A stretch of DNA of 44,285 bases from Betaproteobacteria bacterium (GTDB lineage Bacteria; Pseudomonadota; Gammaproteobacteria; Burkholderiales; Burkholderiaceae_A). The notes under the pieces were generated by a model, which saw nothing but the letters and a program-made list of their open reading frames with translations, was not told the origin of the DNA and searched no databases. The position numbers and the translations under genes are program-made. The stretch lies in NCBI GenBank assembly GCA_016868255.1, contig VGHN01000010.1:1-44285 (forward strand), in the 5' to 3' direction. Positions 33,136 to 42,147 of the stretch are shown here, one piece after another; within the stretch, counting starts at the first letter, position 1, and the number at the start of each line of letters is the position of its first letter.

Positions 33136-34132
33136 TCCGCTTCGAGTCGGTCGACATCGAATCGAGAACCGGGTGTTTGTTGCACCCATGGCTGGCGTCA
33201 CGGATCGTCCCTTCCGACAACTCTGCAAGCGCTTGGGTGCCGATTACGCTGTCGGTGAGATGGCGGCCTCCAATGCCCTCTTGTGGGCCACGGAGAAAAC
33301 CAGCCGGCGCATCAACCACGAGGGCGAGCCGTCCCCCAAGGTGGTTCAAATCGCTGGGGGAGATGCAGAGATGCTTGCCCAGGCCACGGCTTTCAATATT
33401 GATCGAGGCGCAGAGATCATCGACATCAATATGGGCTGCCCCGCGAAGAAGGTCTGCAACAAGGCGGCCGGTTCGGCCCTCATGCAAGACGAGGCCTTGG
33501 TCCGCGACATACTTGAGTCCGTGCTGGTCGTCGCCCAACCGGCGAACATTCCAATTACGCTCAAGATCCGAACCGGTTGGAATCATTCAAATCGAAATGC
33601 CCTTGGCATTGCATTGATGGCACAGGACTTGGGCATCTCAATGCTCACCATTCACGGTCGCACGCGGGAAGATCGATTCACTGGATATGCCGAATACGAG
33701 ACCATCGCGCAGGTGAAGTCGCGACTCTCTATTCCCGTGGTGGCCAATGGCGATATCGACTCGCCAGAGAAGGCGCGTTGGGTTCTGGAACAGACCGGTG
33801 CAGACGCGATCATGGTGGGGCGAGCAGGCCAGGGGCGCCCATGGATTTATCGTCAGATTTTTCGCTTCCTGCAGAGCGGGGAGCGCATTGCAGATCCAAC
33901 AGACTTCGAAATCCAACATTGGCTCCGCGAGCACCTGCTCGACCACTATCGCTTCTACGGAGAGGAACGTGGGGTGCGCTCAGCACGCAAACACATCGGT
34001 TGGTACTTGAAGGGGCAACCCGGCGCCCGTGTTTTTCGCGAACTCATACTGGCGGCAGAGACACCCGAGGCCCAACTCGATCGAATTGATGCATTTTTTG
34101 CCAGTCGACATCCCAAGGCGCAAGCGGCGTGA
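33116..34132 (+). CDS. dusB: tRNA-dihydrouridine synthase B
   Basis: A 338-residue FMN-dependent enzyme that reduces uridine in the tRNA D-loop. [20 protein letters not shown] is the DUS signature, [20 protein letters not shown] holds the catalytic Cys, [14 protein letters not shown] binds RNA and FMN, and [17 protein letters not shown] is the phosphate-binding segment. The ATG at 33116 follows an AGAGGA site and matches the family start; a start at 33062 is not supported. The dusB-fis order is the classic one. Its TGA overlaps the fis GTG by 4 nt. Confidence 0.96.
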   Translation: MAARWTDPLRVGRHRIENRVFVAPMAGVTDRPFRQLCKRLGADYAVGEMAASNALLWATEKTSRRINHEGEPSPKVVQIAGGDAEMLAQATAFNIDRGAEIIDINMGCPAKKVCNKAAGSALMQDEALVRDILESVLVVAQPANIPITLKIRTGWNHSNRNALGIALMAQDLGISMLTIHGRTREDRFTGYAEYETIAQVKSRLSIPVVANGDIDSPEKARWVLEQTGADAIMVGRAGQGRPWIYRQIFRFLQSGERIADPTDFEIQHWLREHLLDHYRFYGEERGVRSARKHIGWYLKGQPGARVFRELILAAETPEAQLDRIDAFFASRHPKAQAA

Positions 34133-34380
34133 ACGAAGAGAACACGCAGCGCCTCGACCAGGCGCTTATCAACAGCTTGAATATTTACTTCGAGCAACTG
34201 GGAGATCAAAAGCCCCACGCCCTGCACGAAATGGTGCTCGAGGCCATAGAGAAACCCCTCATCCGTTACGCGCTAGAGAAAACCCATGGCAACCTGAGCA
34301 AGACCGCCGAGATGCTCGGTCTCTCTCGCAACACGTTGCGCAAAAAAATGAACCAATATCGCATTCAATCGGAGATTTAA
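34129..34380 (+). CDS. fis: Fis-family nucleoid-associated regulator
   Basis: A small DNA-binding protein of 83 residues. The N-terminal half has an amphipathic dimerisation region ([13 protein letters not shown]). The C-terminal helix-turn-helix reads [35 protein letters not shown], close to the E. coli Fis ending. It is shorter than E. coli Fis (98) at the N-terminus, as is usual for betaproteobacteria. The start is GTG overlapping the dusB stop (GTGA). Its TAA overlaps the purH ATG (TAATG). It likely affects global transcription and rRNA promoters. Confidence 0.94.
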   Translation: MNEENTQRLDQALINSLNIYFEQLGDQKPHALHEMVLEAIEKPLIRYALEKTHGNLSKTAEMLGLSRNTLRKKMNQYRIQSEI

Positions 34381-35987
34381 TGTCGTCGCTCTATTCCTCT
34401 CCAATTCCGGTGCGCCGGGCACTCCTGTCTGTCTCCAATAAGAGTGGCCTTGTCGAAATGGCCAGGGCCCTGGCCAACATGGGGGTGGAACTCATCTCCA
34501 CCGGAGGCACTGCCTCGGCACTGCGTGACGCGGGCCTCGCAGTGCGCTCGGTGGATGAATTAACAAAGTTCCCCGAGATTCTTGATGGTCGAGTCAAGAC
34601 ATTGCATCCCGCGGTGCATGGAGGTTTGCTGGCTCGAAGGGACCTGGCCGAACATATGCAGACCATTGCGGCCCATGGCATCGGCCCCATCGATCTGCTG
34701 GTCGTCAATCTCTACCCCTTTCGAGAGACCCTTGCCAAACCAGACGTCGACTATCAAGAAGTCATCGAGAACATTGATGTGGGTGGCCCCGCAATGCTCC
34801 GGGCTGCAGCGAAGAACCACGATGGAGTGGCGGTTGTCGTCGACCCAAGCGACTACCCCTGCATCATTGAGGAGTTGAAGTCGAAGCAGGGCCTTGCATG
34901 GCAGACCCGACAGAAACTGGCAGGCAAAGCTTTCGCACACACGGCGGCCTACGACGGCGCCATTGCAAACTTCCTCACCGCACTGCCCGCCTCGGAGTCC
35001 CCCCAGTCGCCAACAAAAGCAAGCGCATTCCCCAATTCGCTCACCCTGCAATTCTCGATTGAGCAAACAATGCGATACGGCGAGAACCCGCATCAATCGG
35101 CGGCGTTCTATCGCGATCCCGCGGCACCCGTGGGCAGCCTTGGTCGCTACGAGCAACTCCAGGGCAAGGAGTTGTCATTCAATAATCTGGCCGACGCCGA
35201 TGCGGCCTGGTCTTGCGTGGTCGGCTTTAACGAGCCCGCCTGTGTGATTGTTAAACATGCAAACCCCTGCGGGGTTGCAATCGGCAAGAACAGTCTCAAT
35301 GCCTACCAACGCGCATTCGCCACCGATCCCACCTCGGCTTTTGGCGGCATTCTGGCCTTCAACGAGGCCTGCGATGAGGCCACCGCGCAAGCCATTGGGC
35401 AGCAGTTTGCCGAGGTCATCATCGCACCGGATTTCACTGCCGCCGCGCTGGCTCACTTCTCGAATAAGCAGAACCTGCGACTTCTTCGTGTTCCCAAGGG
35501 CGGCAGTGATTCCATCGCCGCCGGAATGGACCTCAAGCGAATCAGCGGAGGGCTCTTGGTTCAGACGCCCGATCTCGATCGACTCAATGCATCTCAACTC
35601 ACATGCGTTAGTGAGCGAAAGCCCACGGCCGAGCAGATTCAAGACCTCCTTTTTGCATGGAAGGTCGCCACATGGGTCAAGAGCAACGCGATTGTCTTTT
35701 GCAAAGGTGGGCAGACCATTGGGGTCGGTGCGGGGCAGATGAGTCGGCTGGACTCAGCAAGAATCGCATCGATCAAGGCGCAGCATGCCGGCCTCTCCTT
35801 GGCAGGAACCGTCGTGGCCTCCGATGCCTTCTTCCCATTTCGAGATGGGCTTGATGTGGTCGCCGATGCGGGCGCAGTGGCTGTCGTCCAGCCGGGTGGG
35901 TCGGTCCGCGACGACGAGGTGATTGCTGCGGCCAATGAGCGGGGAATCGCCATGGTCTTTACTGGGGTTCGGCATTTCCGCCACTGA
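34380..35987 (+). CDS. purH: Bifunctional AICAR transformylase / IMP cyclohydrolase
   Basis: A 535-residue enzyme for the last two steps of IMP synthesis. The N-terminal MGS-like cyclohydrolase domain starts [17 protein letters not shown] and includes [13 protein letters not shown] and [19 protein letters not shown]. The C-terminal transformylase has LRYGENPHQ-type sequence ([14 protein letters not shown]), the catalytic [13 protein letters not shown] and, near the end, [11 protein letters not shown] and [10 protein letters not shown]. The start was set at 34380, where homology begins; the frame is open further upstream through dusB and fis but not as a gene. ruvC follows after 3 nt. Confidence 0.97.
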   Translation: MSSLYSSPIPVRRALLSVSNKSGLVEMARALANMGVELISTGGTASALRDAGLAVRSVDELTKFPEILDGRVKTLHPAVHGGLLARRDLAEHMQTIAAHGIGPIDLLVVNLYPFRETLAKPDVDYQEVIENIDVGGPAMLRAAAKNHDGVAVVVDPSDYPCIIEELKSKQGLAWQTRQKLAGKAFAHTAAYDGAIANFLTALPASESPQSPTKASAFPNSLTLQFSIEQTMRYGENPHQSAAFYRDPAAPVGSLGRYEQLQGKELSFNNLADADAAWSCVVGFNEPACVIVKHANPCGVAIGKNSLNAYQRAFATDPTSAFGGILAFNEACDEATAQAIGQQFAEVIIAPDFTAAALAHFSNKQNLRLLRVPKGGSDSIAAGMDLKRISGGLLVQTPDLDRLNASQLTCVSERKPTAEQIQDLLFAWKVATWVKSNAIVFCKGGQTIGVGAGQMSRLDSARIASIKAQHAGLSLAGTVVASDAFFPFRDGLDVVADAGAVAVVQPGGSVRDDEVIAAANERGIAMVFTGVRHFRH

Positions 35988-35990
35988 TCC

Positions 35991-36464
35991 ATGCGGCTGA
36001 TTGGCATTGACCCGGGCCTTCGGCGCACTGGGTTTGGCCTTATCGAGACCCAGGGGCGACACCAGGCCCGCTACATTGGTAGCGGTGTTATTCGGCCCGA
36101 TGCCAGCCGCTCAGAGCCCGAGCGACTGGCCGAACTCTTCGCGGGTCTCACTGAAGTCTTGGATCAGTATCAGCCGGAAGCAGCCGTCATCGAGCAGGTG
36201 TTCGTTAACGTCAATCCCCGCTCCACCCTCTCGCTTGGGCAGGCGCGCGGTGTCGCAATTGCCGCATTGGCCCAGAGGGGCCTTCCAGTGGCAGAACTCA
36301 CCCCGCTAAAAATCAAGCAATCCATTGTCGGAACCGGCCGGGCCACCAAGGACCAAGTCGCCCACATGGTCTGCCGACTCCTTGGGCTCGGAAGGGCCCC
36401 CAGTGCAGATGCCGCAGATGCCCTGGCCTGCGCCTTGGCCTTCTGGCATGCTCAACAGCCATGA
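35991..36464 (+). CDS. ruvC: Crossover junction endodeoxyribonuclease RuvC
   Basis: A 157-residue Holliday-junction resolvase. The acidic catalytic residues are Asp7 in [14 protein letters not shown], Glu68 in [13 protein letters not shown], and the Asp residues near 138-142 in [31 protein letters not shown] is a conserved DNA-binding segment. The protein is about 15 residues shorter than E. coli RuvC, all at the C-terminal tail, and keeps every catalytic residue. It cuts four-way junctions migrated by RuvAB. The stop overlaps the ruvA start by 4 nt. Confidence 0.96.
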   Translation: MRLIGIDPGLRRTGFGLIETQGRHQARYIGSGVIRPDASRSEPERLAELFAGLTEVLDQYQPEAAVIEQVFVNVNPRSTLSLGQARGVAIAALAQRGLPVAELTPLKIKQSIVGTGRATKDQVAHMVCRLLGLGRAPSADAADALACALAFWHAQQP

Positions 36465-37033
36465 TTGCCCAACTCCGCGGTCGGCTCGTCCGACTCACAC
36501 CACCCAGCCTCACCATCGACGTCAATGGCGTGGGTTATGAGCTCGAAGCCCCCATGAGCACGGTCTACAACCTGCCCAGCCTTGGCAGCGAGGTTTTATT
36601 GCTGACGCACCAGGTCTTTCGAGAAGACGCCCAGCTGCTTTTTGGGTTCGCCACAGCCGACGAGCGAATGGCCTTTCGAGAACTCATTCGCGTCTCTGGC
36701 GTCGGTCCCAAGATTGCATTGGCGGTGCTCTCGGGCATCTCTGTCGATCAACTCCGCCTGGAACTCTCTCAGCAAAACAGCGCCGCATTCAAACGCATTC
36801 CTGGTATTGGTCAGAAGACTGCAGAGCGCCTGGTGTTGGAATTGCGGGGCCGATTCACCAGCAGCGAGGCCGTGCTTACCTCCTCCTCCAACAGTATCCA
36901 AAACGATGTGGTCAGCGGACTGATTGCGCTGGGCTACTCCGAGAAAGAGGCAAGGCTGGCCATTCGTGAGCTCGACGGCTCGGTCAGCGTCTCCGAGGGA
37001 ATGCGACTCGCACTCAAGCAGCTCTCGCGCTGA
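36461..37033 (+). CDS. ruvA: Holliday junction DNA helicase subunit RuvA
   Basis: A 190-residue junction-binding protein. Domain I is an OB fold ([31 protein letters not shown]). Domain II has the helix-hairpin-helix motifs VSGVGPKIALAVLSG and IPGIGQKTAERLVLEL. Domain III (from about 140) ends with GYSEKEARLAIREL, which contacts RuvB. Length and motifs are standard. The ATGA overlap with ruvC couples translation, and ruvB begins 16 nt after its stop. Confidence 0.97.
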   Translation: MIAQLRGRLVRLTPPSLTIDVNGVGYELEAPMSTVYNLPSLGSEVLLLTHQVFREDAQLLFGFATADERMAFRELIRVSGVGPKIALAVLSGISVDQLRLELSQQNSAAFKRIPGIGQKTAERLVLELRGRFTSSEAVLTSSSNSIQNDVVSGLIALGYSEKEARLAIRELDGSVSVSEGMRLALKQLSR

Positions 37034-37037
37034 ACGT

Positions 37038-37043
37038 TAAACT
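37038..37043 (+). promoter_or_regulatory. -10-like hexamer before ruvB
   Basis: TAAACT is followed by six bases (agtgcc) and the ruvB ATG, in the 16-nt gap after ruvA. There is no ribosome site in the gap. The hexamer is a weaker match to TATAAT than the ones before lptD and tolB, and no -35 is evident. Confidence 0.2.
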
Positions 37044-37049
37044 AGTGCC

Positions 37050-38111
37050 ATGATCGAACACGACGATCTCGGCGAATCCCCGGATCTACAAGTCAGTCGC
37101 ACCATCTCTGCAGTCTCGGCCGGGCGCTCCGAGGAGCAGATTGAGAGGGCACTGCGCCCCAAGCGGCTCGAAGATTACATCGGGCAGCCCAAGGTCAAGG
37201 AGCAACTTCAGATTTTTATCCAGGCGGCCCGGCAGAGAGAAGAGGCCTTGGACCACGTTCTTCTTTTCGGACCACCGGGGCTTGGCAAGACCACCCTTGC
37301 CCATATTCTTGCAAGAGAGATGGGGGTCAACCTGCGGCAGACCTCTGGGCCCGTGCTCGAACGACCGGGTGACCTCGCCGCCCTGCTCACCAACCTCGAA
37401 CGAAACGACCTGCTTTTTATCGACGAGATTCACCGACTCAGCCCCGTGGTGGAAGAAATTCTCTATCCGGCGCTCGAGGACTATCAGATCGACATCATGA
37501 TCGGAGAGGGGCCCGCCGCACGGTCCATCAAACTCGACCTGCAGCCCTTCACTCTGGTGGGCGCAACAACGCGAGCAGGCATGCTCACCAATCCGCTTCG
37601 AGATCGCTTCGGAATTGTTGGCCGACTGGAGTTCTACGACACCCACGACCTCGCCACCATCGTCCACCGATCGGCCTCGCTCCTGAATGTAGAGGTGAGT
37701 GCCGATGGTGCGCAGGAGATTGCCCGGCGCTCTCGTGGCACCCCGCGCGTGGCCAATCGGCTGCTCCGACGAGTGCGCGACTACGCCCAGGTGAAGTCCT
37801 CGCCACAAATCGACCTGCCCATTGCCCAGGCCGCCCTGGCCATGCTCGAAGTCGATCACCAGGGCTTCGACCTCATGGACCAGAAGCTTCTCTTGGCGAT
37901 ACTGGATAAATTCAGCGGAGGGCCTGTGGGCTTGGAGAACCTGGCCGCTGCAATCGGCGAATCAAAAGACACGATTGAAGATGTACTCGAGCCCTACCTT
38001 ATTCAGCAGGGATTCCTGCAACGAACGCCACGCGGCCGAATGGCCACGGAGCAGACCTGGCGCCACTTCAACCGAGTTGCCCCACAAACCAACGATGCAA
38101 GCTTGTTCTAA
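37050..38111 (+). CDS. ruvB: Holliday junction branch migration ATPase RuvB
   Basis: A 353-residue AAA+ motor. [18 protein letters not shown] opens the ATPase domain, Walker A is [17 protein letters not shown], Walker B is [12 protein letters not shown], sensor 1 is [13 protein letters not shown], and the Arg finger lies in NPLRDRFGI. The C-terminal winged helix includes [14 protein letters not shown] and [14 protein letters not shown]. As a hexamer it drives branch migration with RuvA. The ATG at 37050 follows a 16-nt gap. tolQ starts 12 nt downstream, so recombination and Tol genes may share transcripts here. Confidence 0.97.
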   Translation: MIEHDDLGESPDLQVSRTISAVSAGRSEEQIERALRPKRLEDYIGQPKVKEQLQIFIQAARQREEALDHVLLFGPPGLGKTTLAHILAREMGVNLRQTSGPVLERPGDLAALLTNLERNDLLFIDEIHRLSPVVEEILYPALEDYQIDIMIGEGPAARSIKLDLQPFTLVGATTRAGMLTNPLRDRFGIVGRLEFYDTHDLATIVHRSASLLNVEVSADGAQEIARRSRGTPRVANRLLRRVRDYAQVKSSPQIDLPIAQAALAMLEVDHQGFDLMDQKLLLAILDKFSGGPVGLENLAAAIGESKDTIEDVLEPYLIQQGFLQRTPRGRMATEQTWRHFNRVAPQTNDASLF

Positions 38112-38123
38112 CAAGGATGGACC

Positions 38124-38798
38124 ATGACCCCTGCAGCCACCGACCTCTCGATTGCCACCCTCATTCTTCAGGCCACCATCCCAGTCCAACTGGTGATGCT
38201 CCTGCTGGTGGTGCTCTCGATTTCTTCTTGGACCGTGATCTTCAAGAAGCTTCTGAGTATTCGTGAGATCAATCGCCAGACCGACTCCTTCGAAGAGGCC
38301 TTCTGGTCGGGGGGCGAGCTCATGGCGCTCTATGAGAGGACCAGCCAGGGCGTCTATGGCCAAGGGCTCTCTCGGATCTTCGAGGCAGGCATGCGCGAGT
38401 TCTTAAAGCTTCGTCAGCAATCCAAAGCCGACCCCAGCCTGATGCTTGAGGGGGCCCGCCGTGCCATGCGCGCGACCAGTCAGCGCGAATTCGACTCGCT
38501 CGAACATGGCCTGCCTTTTCTGGCCACAGTCGGTTCAGTCTCCCCCTACATCGGTTTGTTTGGAACCGTCTGGGGCATCATGCATGCCTTCACGGGGCTT
38601 GCAAATGTCCAGCAGGCAACGCTTGCAAGCGTTGCGCCCGGCATTGCCGAGGCGCTGGTGGCCACGGCCATCGGCCTCTTCGCCGCCATTCCAGCGGTGG
38701 TGGCCTACAACCGCTACGCAACCGATATCGATCGCCTCTCCAACCGCTTTGAGACCTTCATGGAAGAGTTCTCAAACATCCTGCACCGGCAGCACTGA
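38124..38798 (+). CDS. tolQ: Tol-Pal system proton channel subunit TolQ
   Basis: A 224-residue inner-membrane protein of the MotA/TolQ/ExbB family. Three helices are visible: residues about 12-32 (QLVMLLLVVLSISSWTVIF) and two near 130-195 (FLATVGSVSPYIGLFGTVWGIM and IAEALVATAIGLFAAIPAVVAY). With TolR it uses the proton-motive force to energise TolA during cell division. AAGGATGG precedes the ATG. The thioesterase gene ybgC, often first in this operon, is absent; ruvB stands in its place. Confidence 0.95.
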   Translation: MTPAATDLSIATLILQATIPVQLVMLLLVVLSISSWTVIFKKLLSIREINRQTDSFEEAFWSGGELMALYERTSQGVYGQGLSRIFEAGMREFLKLRQQSKADPSLMLEGARRAMRATSQREFDSLEHGLPFLATVGSVSPYIGLFGTVWGIMHAFTGLANVQQATLASVAPGIAEALVATAIGLFAAIPAVVAYNRYATDIDRLSNRFETFMEEFSNILHRQH

Positions 38799-38800
38799 CC

Positions 38801-39229
38801 ATGGCCATGGGCGCTCAGAGCAGTCGGCGCGGACGCCGCCGAATGATGAGTGAGATCAACGTCGTGCCGTATATCGACGTCACGTTGGTCTTGCTCATTA
38901 TCTTCATGGTGACCGCACCCATGATCGTCACCGGAAGCATCGATCTTCCGCGGGTCGGGCAATCCTCTCAACAGAATGTAGCCGCAGTCGAGGTCATCAT
39001 TCGAAAGGACGGCAGTCACGCAGTTCGCAAACGCGAACAGGGCGCTGAGGAGAAGCAAGTGACCCGTTCGGAGTTGGTCGCAGCGGTGCAGGCCATGCAG
39101 GCCGATGCCTCGGCCCCGGTCATTATTCTGGCCGAGCGCGATGTGCGTTACGACAACGTGGTGCAGGCATTGAATCTGCTTCAGTCTCAGGGCATTGCCC
39201 GAGTCGGTCTCGCAGTCAGGCAGGAGTAG
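38801..39229 (+). CDS. tolR: Tol-Pal system protein TolR
   Basis: A 142-residue ExbD/TolR protein with one membrane helix. The helix reads INVVPYIDVTLVLLIIFMVTAP and holds Asp26, the residue protonated during energy transfer. The periplasmic domain includes VIIRKDG, VQAMQADASAPVIILAERDVRYDNVV and ends VGLAVRQE. The start follows tolQ after only 2 nt with no separate ribosome site, so translation is probably coupled to tolQ. tolA follows after 8 nt. Confidence 0.95.
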   Translation: MAMGAQSSRRGRRRMMSEINVVPYIDVTLVLLIIFMVTAPMIVTGSIDLPRVGQSSQQNVAAVEVIIRKDGSHAVRKREQGAEEKQVTRSELVAAVQAMQADASAPVIILAERDVRYDNVVQALNLLQSQGIARVGLAVRQE

Positions 39230-39237
39230 CCCCGGCC

Positions 39238-40098
39238 ATGGTGGCCAGTCAGCAGCGACGCCCTGAACCCCTCGCCCTGCCGCTCATTCTCTCCGTTGCG
39301 GCGCATCTCTTGTTGGCTGCGGCGCTGTTGGTTTCTGTGGATTGGCGCCTTGACGAGCCCCCCCCGGTGCAGGCCGAACTCTGGTCCAGTCTTCCCGCCG
39401 AGCGGCCACCCTCTGCGCAACCACCTCCTCAACAGTCCCCTGCACCCAAGGCCGCAGACCCCAAGCCCTCACCACCGTCACCCTCTGAGTCGGATCTGGC
39501 ACTCGAGAAAAAGAAGAAGCAGGAGTTGCAGGCCAAGAAGGAGGCAGCAGACCGCGCCGAGCGAGAGCGGCTTGAAAAGGAGCGGCTTGAGAGAGAGCGT
39601 CAGAAGAAGACCGCAGCAGAGGCGGATCGTCGCAAACGCGAGGAGGCCGAGAAGCGACTCGCAGACAAGAAGCGGCAAGACGAGCAGCGCAAGGCAGAGT
39701 TGGCCCGTATCCAAAAGAGTCTCGGTCTTGATGACAAAGCCAAGGCGGCAGCGAAGGGCAAGGATGCGCAGACGAAGGCCGGCACCGCTGGAGGTGCCGA
39801 GCAGGGAGCGCGAACGGGAGTCTTGGCAAATTACCAGGATGCCATTCGCTCTCGAATCCGTTCGCGCATTCGATTCGATCCTGCGAAAGCACCCGAGAAT
39901 CCCGAGGCCATTTTCATAGTCGAGCAGCTTCCAAGCGGCCAGATCAGCAAAATTCAGTTGAAGAAGCCAAGCGGCCGGCCCGACTGGGATGCAGCGGTTG
40001 AGCGAGCGATTGCCGGCAGCGACCCTTTGCCCAAGGCGGAAGACGGAACCGTAGAGCGGGTGCTGGAATTGCGTTTCCGCCCCCAGGAGGGGCGTTAA
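39238..40098 (+). CDS. tolA: Tol-Pal system protein TolA
   Basis: A 286-residue inner-membrane protein that spans the periplasm. One helix near the N-terminus (LILSVAAHLLLAAALLVSV) is followed by a Pro-rich segment, then a long charged helix of Lys, Glu, Arg and Ala (about 90-165), and a C-terminal globular TolA/TonB-like domain (YQDAIRSRIRSRIRFDP to VLELRFRPQ). The C-terminal Cys pair of E. coli TolA is absent. The helical domain is shorter than in E. coli (421 residues in total), which is common outside enterobacteria. It contacts TolB and Pal at the outer membrane. Confidence 0.93.
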   Translation: MVASQQRRPEPLALPLILSVAAHLLLAAALLVSVDWRLDEPPPVQAELWSSLPAERPPSAQPPPQQSPAPKAADPKPSPPSPSESDLALEKKKKQELQAKKEAADRAERERLEKERLERERQKKTAAEADRRKREEAEKRLADKKRQDEQRKAELARIQKSLGLDDKAKAAAKGKDAQTKAGTAGGAEQGARTGVLANYQDAIRSRIRSRIRFDPAKAPENPEAIFIVEQLPSGQISKIQLKKPSGRPDWDAAVERAIAGSDPLPKAEDGTVERVLELRFRPQEGR

Positions 40099-40121
40099 CT
40101 ACCCTTGTTGGGTTCGGTTCG

Positions 40122-40127
40122 TATAAT
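40122..40127 (+). promoter_or_regulatory. -10 box TATAAT six bases before the tolB start
   Basis: TATAAT is followed by CGAGAG and the tolB ATG, in the 35-nt gap after tolA. The GAGAG touches the ATG, too close for a normal ribosome site. Transcription from this box would start at or within a base or two of the ATG. A TTGTTG lies upstream, but only 11 bp away, so the -35 is unresolved. Confidence 0.35.
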
Positions 40128-40133
40128 CGAGAG

Positions 40134-41480
40134 ATGAGCCCCGCCACCACGAATTCCACCCGACGCCGCTTCGCGGCGATCGCCCCATTGGGCATTGCTC
40201 TAATGATTCTTCTTGGGTCCCTGCAGTCAGCGCTGGCTCAGGGCCTCAAAATCGATATCACCGGTGTTGGGGAGAAGCTCTCTCCCATTGCGGTGGCGCC
40301 GATCGCGCCAATGAATCCAGCCGACCGCGCCTTTGTCGAGACGGTACAAGAAGTGCTCGAGGCCAACCTTCGCAGGACCGGGGCGTTTAATCTTTTGCCC
40401 GTGGCCCCGCAGGTCCCTGCCCTAAATGACACCATTGGGGCGAGCGCAGACCTCTTTAAGCGCTGGAAATCCCAGGGAGCAGATGCCCTAGTGGTCAGTG
40501 GCCTCTATCGAACTGCAGATGGCCGGGTTGACCTTCGTTTTCGTCTGCTCGATAACCTGCAGAATCGCGACCTCGGTGGCCTCTCGCTAGTGACCTCCGC
40601 CACAACTCTAGATGCAAGGCGAAGTGCGCACCGCATGGCCGATTACATCTACGAGAAGCTAACCGGCGAGCCCGGCTTCTTCTCCACGCGGCTGGCCTAT
40701 GTGCGCAAAGAAGGCAACAACCAAGTGCTAATGATTGCGGACTCCGATGGCGAAAATGCCCAGCCCGCGCTTCGCTCCGCGCAGCCGATTATCTCGCTGG
40801 CCTGGTCGCCCGATGGAACCCGGCTCGCTTATGTGTCTTTTGAATCGGGCAAGGCGGTGGTGTACGTGCATGAGCTCGCCACCGGTAGGCGACAGGTGGT
40901 GGCCAACTACCGCGGGAGCAACAGCGCACCGGCCTGGTCACCCGATGGCCGACAGTTGGCTGTGGTTCTCACCAAAGACGGTTCATCGCAGATTTATCTT
41001 GTGAATGCCGATGGCTCGAACCCCCGGCGGCTCACTACTGGGAGCGCGATCAACACCGAGCCCACCTTCTCACACGATGGCCAGAGCGTTTTCTTCACTT
41101 CCGACCGCGGCGGCAGTGCCCAAATTTACCGTGTGAATGTCAATGGCACATTCCCGCCCGAGCGAATTACTTTCGAGGGCCCCTTCAATGCCCGGCCAGT
41201 GGTAAGCCCCGATGGAAAGCTCATGGCCTTTATTGCTCGGCGTGACGGAAAATTTCTGGTTGCGGTTCGCGACCTGGCCAACGGGCAAGAACGCATCGTG
41301 AGCAACGGTCCCAAGGATGACTCGCCCAGCTTTGCACCGAGTAGCAAGTGGATCATCTTCTCGAGCCAAATTGCCGGCAAGGATGCGCTGTCAGCGGTCT
41401 CCTCCGATGGCCGTGTCCGCACGCGCATTAGCCTCGATACCGGAGGAATTCGCAATCCCGCCTGGGGACGACTGCCATGA
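40134..41480 (+). CDS. tolB: Tol-Pal system periplasmic protein TolB
   Basis: A 448-residue exported protein with a signal peptide (cleavage probably after ALAQ or ALA, near residue 36). The N-terminal domain (about 37-165) resembles the TolA-binding part. The C-terminal six-bladed beta-propeller shows repeated blade motifs: ISLAWSPDGTRLAYVSFE, SAPAWSPDGRQLAVV, TEPTFSHDGQSVFFTSDRGG and ARPVVSPDGKLMAFIARRDG. It shuttles between TolA and Pal. The stop overlaps the pal ATG by 4 nt. A second start inside the signal peptide (MILLGSLQ) is possible but leaves too short a leader. Confidence 0.96.
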   Translation: MSPATTNSTRRRFAAIAPLGIALMILLGSLQSALAQGLKIDITGVGEKLSPIAVAPIAPMNPADRAFVETVQEVLEANLRRTGAFNLLPVAPQVPALNDTIGASADLFKRWKSQGADALVVSGLYRTADGRVDLRFRLLDNLQNRDLGGLSLVTSATTLDARRSAHRMADYIYEKLTGEPGFFSTRLAYVRKEGNNQVLMIADSDGENAQPALRSAQPIISLAWSPDGTRLAYVSFESGKAVVYVHELATGRRQVVANYRGSNSAPAWSPDGRQLAVVLTKDGSSQIYLVNADGSNPRRLTTGSAINTEPTFSHDGQSVFFTSDRGGSAQIYRVNVNGTFPPERITFEGPFNARPVVSPDGKLMAFIARRDGKFLVAVRDLANGQERIVSNGPKDDSPSFAPSSKWIIFSSQIAGKDALSAVSSDGRVRTRISLDTGGIRNPAWGRLP

Positions 41481-42103
41481 CCGAATCGCTCAGCAAGGCC
41501 CAGGGCCTATTGGGGCACTCACGCCTCGGTGCAATCCATGGATCAAAGCGCTTGGTCTTTGTCGGCTTGTTAACAATCTCTGCGACCCTTCTGGGTGGCT
41601 GCGCCAGTGTGAGCCTTGATGAAGACCCGAAGAGCCCGCGTGCCAGAGGTGGTGCCCCCATTGTGTCGGCAGCCAACCCGGGAGCGGAGGGGACACGACC
41701 GCCAGAACCGGCTCCCGAGAGACGGGTCGCCGGCTTCTCGGCCGCGGAGTTGTCTGCCGCGGGATTCAATGCCGAAGGCAAGGCCTCAATTTTTTTTGAT
41801 TTCGACAGCACCAACATTCGCCAGCAAGATCTCCCCATCATCGACCAGACCGCACGACTCATGAAGCGGTCGTCACAAGCCCGTCTCTTGGTGGAGGGAC
41901 ACACCGACGCACGTGGCACTTCCGAGTACAACCTAGCGTTGGGTCAGAAGCGGGCCGATTCCATCCGCACGGCACTGGGCTTGCTCGGGGTGGCCGAGAC
42001 ACAGGTGGATGCCGTCAGCCACGGAGAGGAATACCCACGCTCCACCGATCAAAGCGAAGAGGGGTTTGCGGTTAATCGACGGGCCGACCTCAGCTTGCAG
42101 TAA
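41477..42103 (+). CDS. pal: Peptidoglycan-associated lipoprotein Pal
   Basis: A 208-residue outer-membrane lipoprotein. The lipobox is ATLLGGCAS with lipidated Cys42; the n-region before the hydrophobic core is unusually long (about 25 residues), so a later TTG start within it cannot be excluded. A disordered linker leads to the OmpA-like domain (about 95-208), with SIFFDFDSTNIRQQD and VEGHTDARGTSEYNLALGQKRADSI, which binds diaminopimelate in peptidoglycan. Maturation needs Lnt, encoded to the left. It links the outer membrane to the wall during division. cpoB lies 44 nt downstream. Confidence 0.96.
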   Translation: MTESLSKAQGLLGHSRLGAIHGSKRLVFVGLLTISATLLGGCASVSLDEDPKSPRARGGAPIVSAANPGAEGTRPPEPAPERRVAGFSAAELSAAGFNAEGKASIFFDFDSTNIRQQDLPIIDQTARLMKRSSQARLLVEGHTDARGTSEYNLALGQKRADSIRTALGLLGVAETQVDAVSHGEEYPRSTDQSEEGFAVNRRADLSLQ

Positions 42104-42147
42104 ATCTCGACCATTCAAAGCAACGCATGATGTTAAAAGGCAAGGAC

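Noticed and set aside
34029-34379. Upstream extension of purH through dusB and fis
   Set aside because: PurH homology begins at MSSLYSSP (34380), and the upstream residues are low-complexity shadow sequence over two real genes.
39478-39714. Minus-strand Leu-rich frame opposite tolA
   Set aside because: It is the complement of the Lys/Glu-rich helix codons of tolA, not a membrane protein gene.
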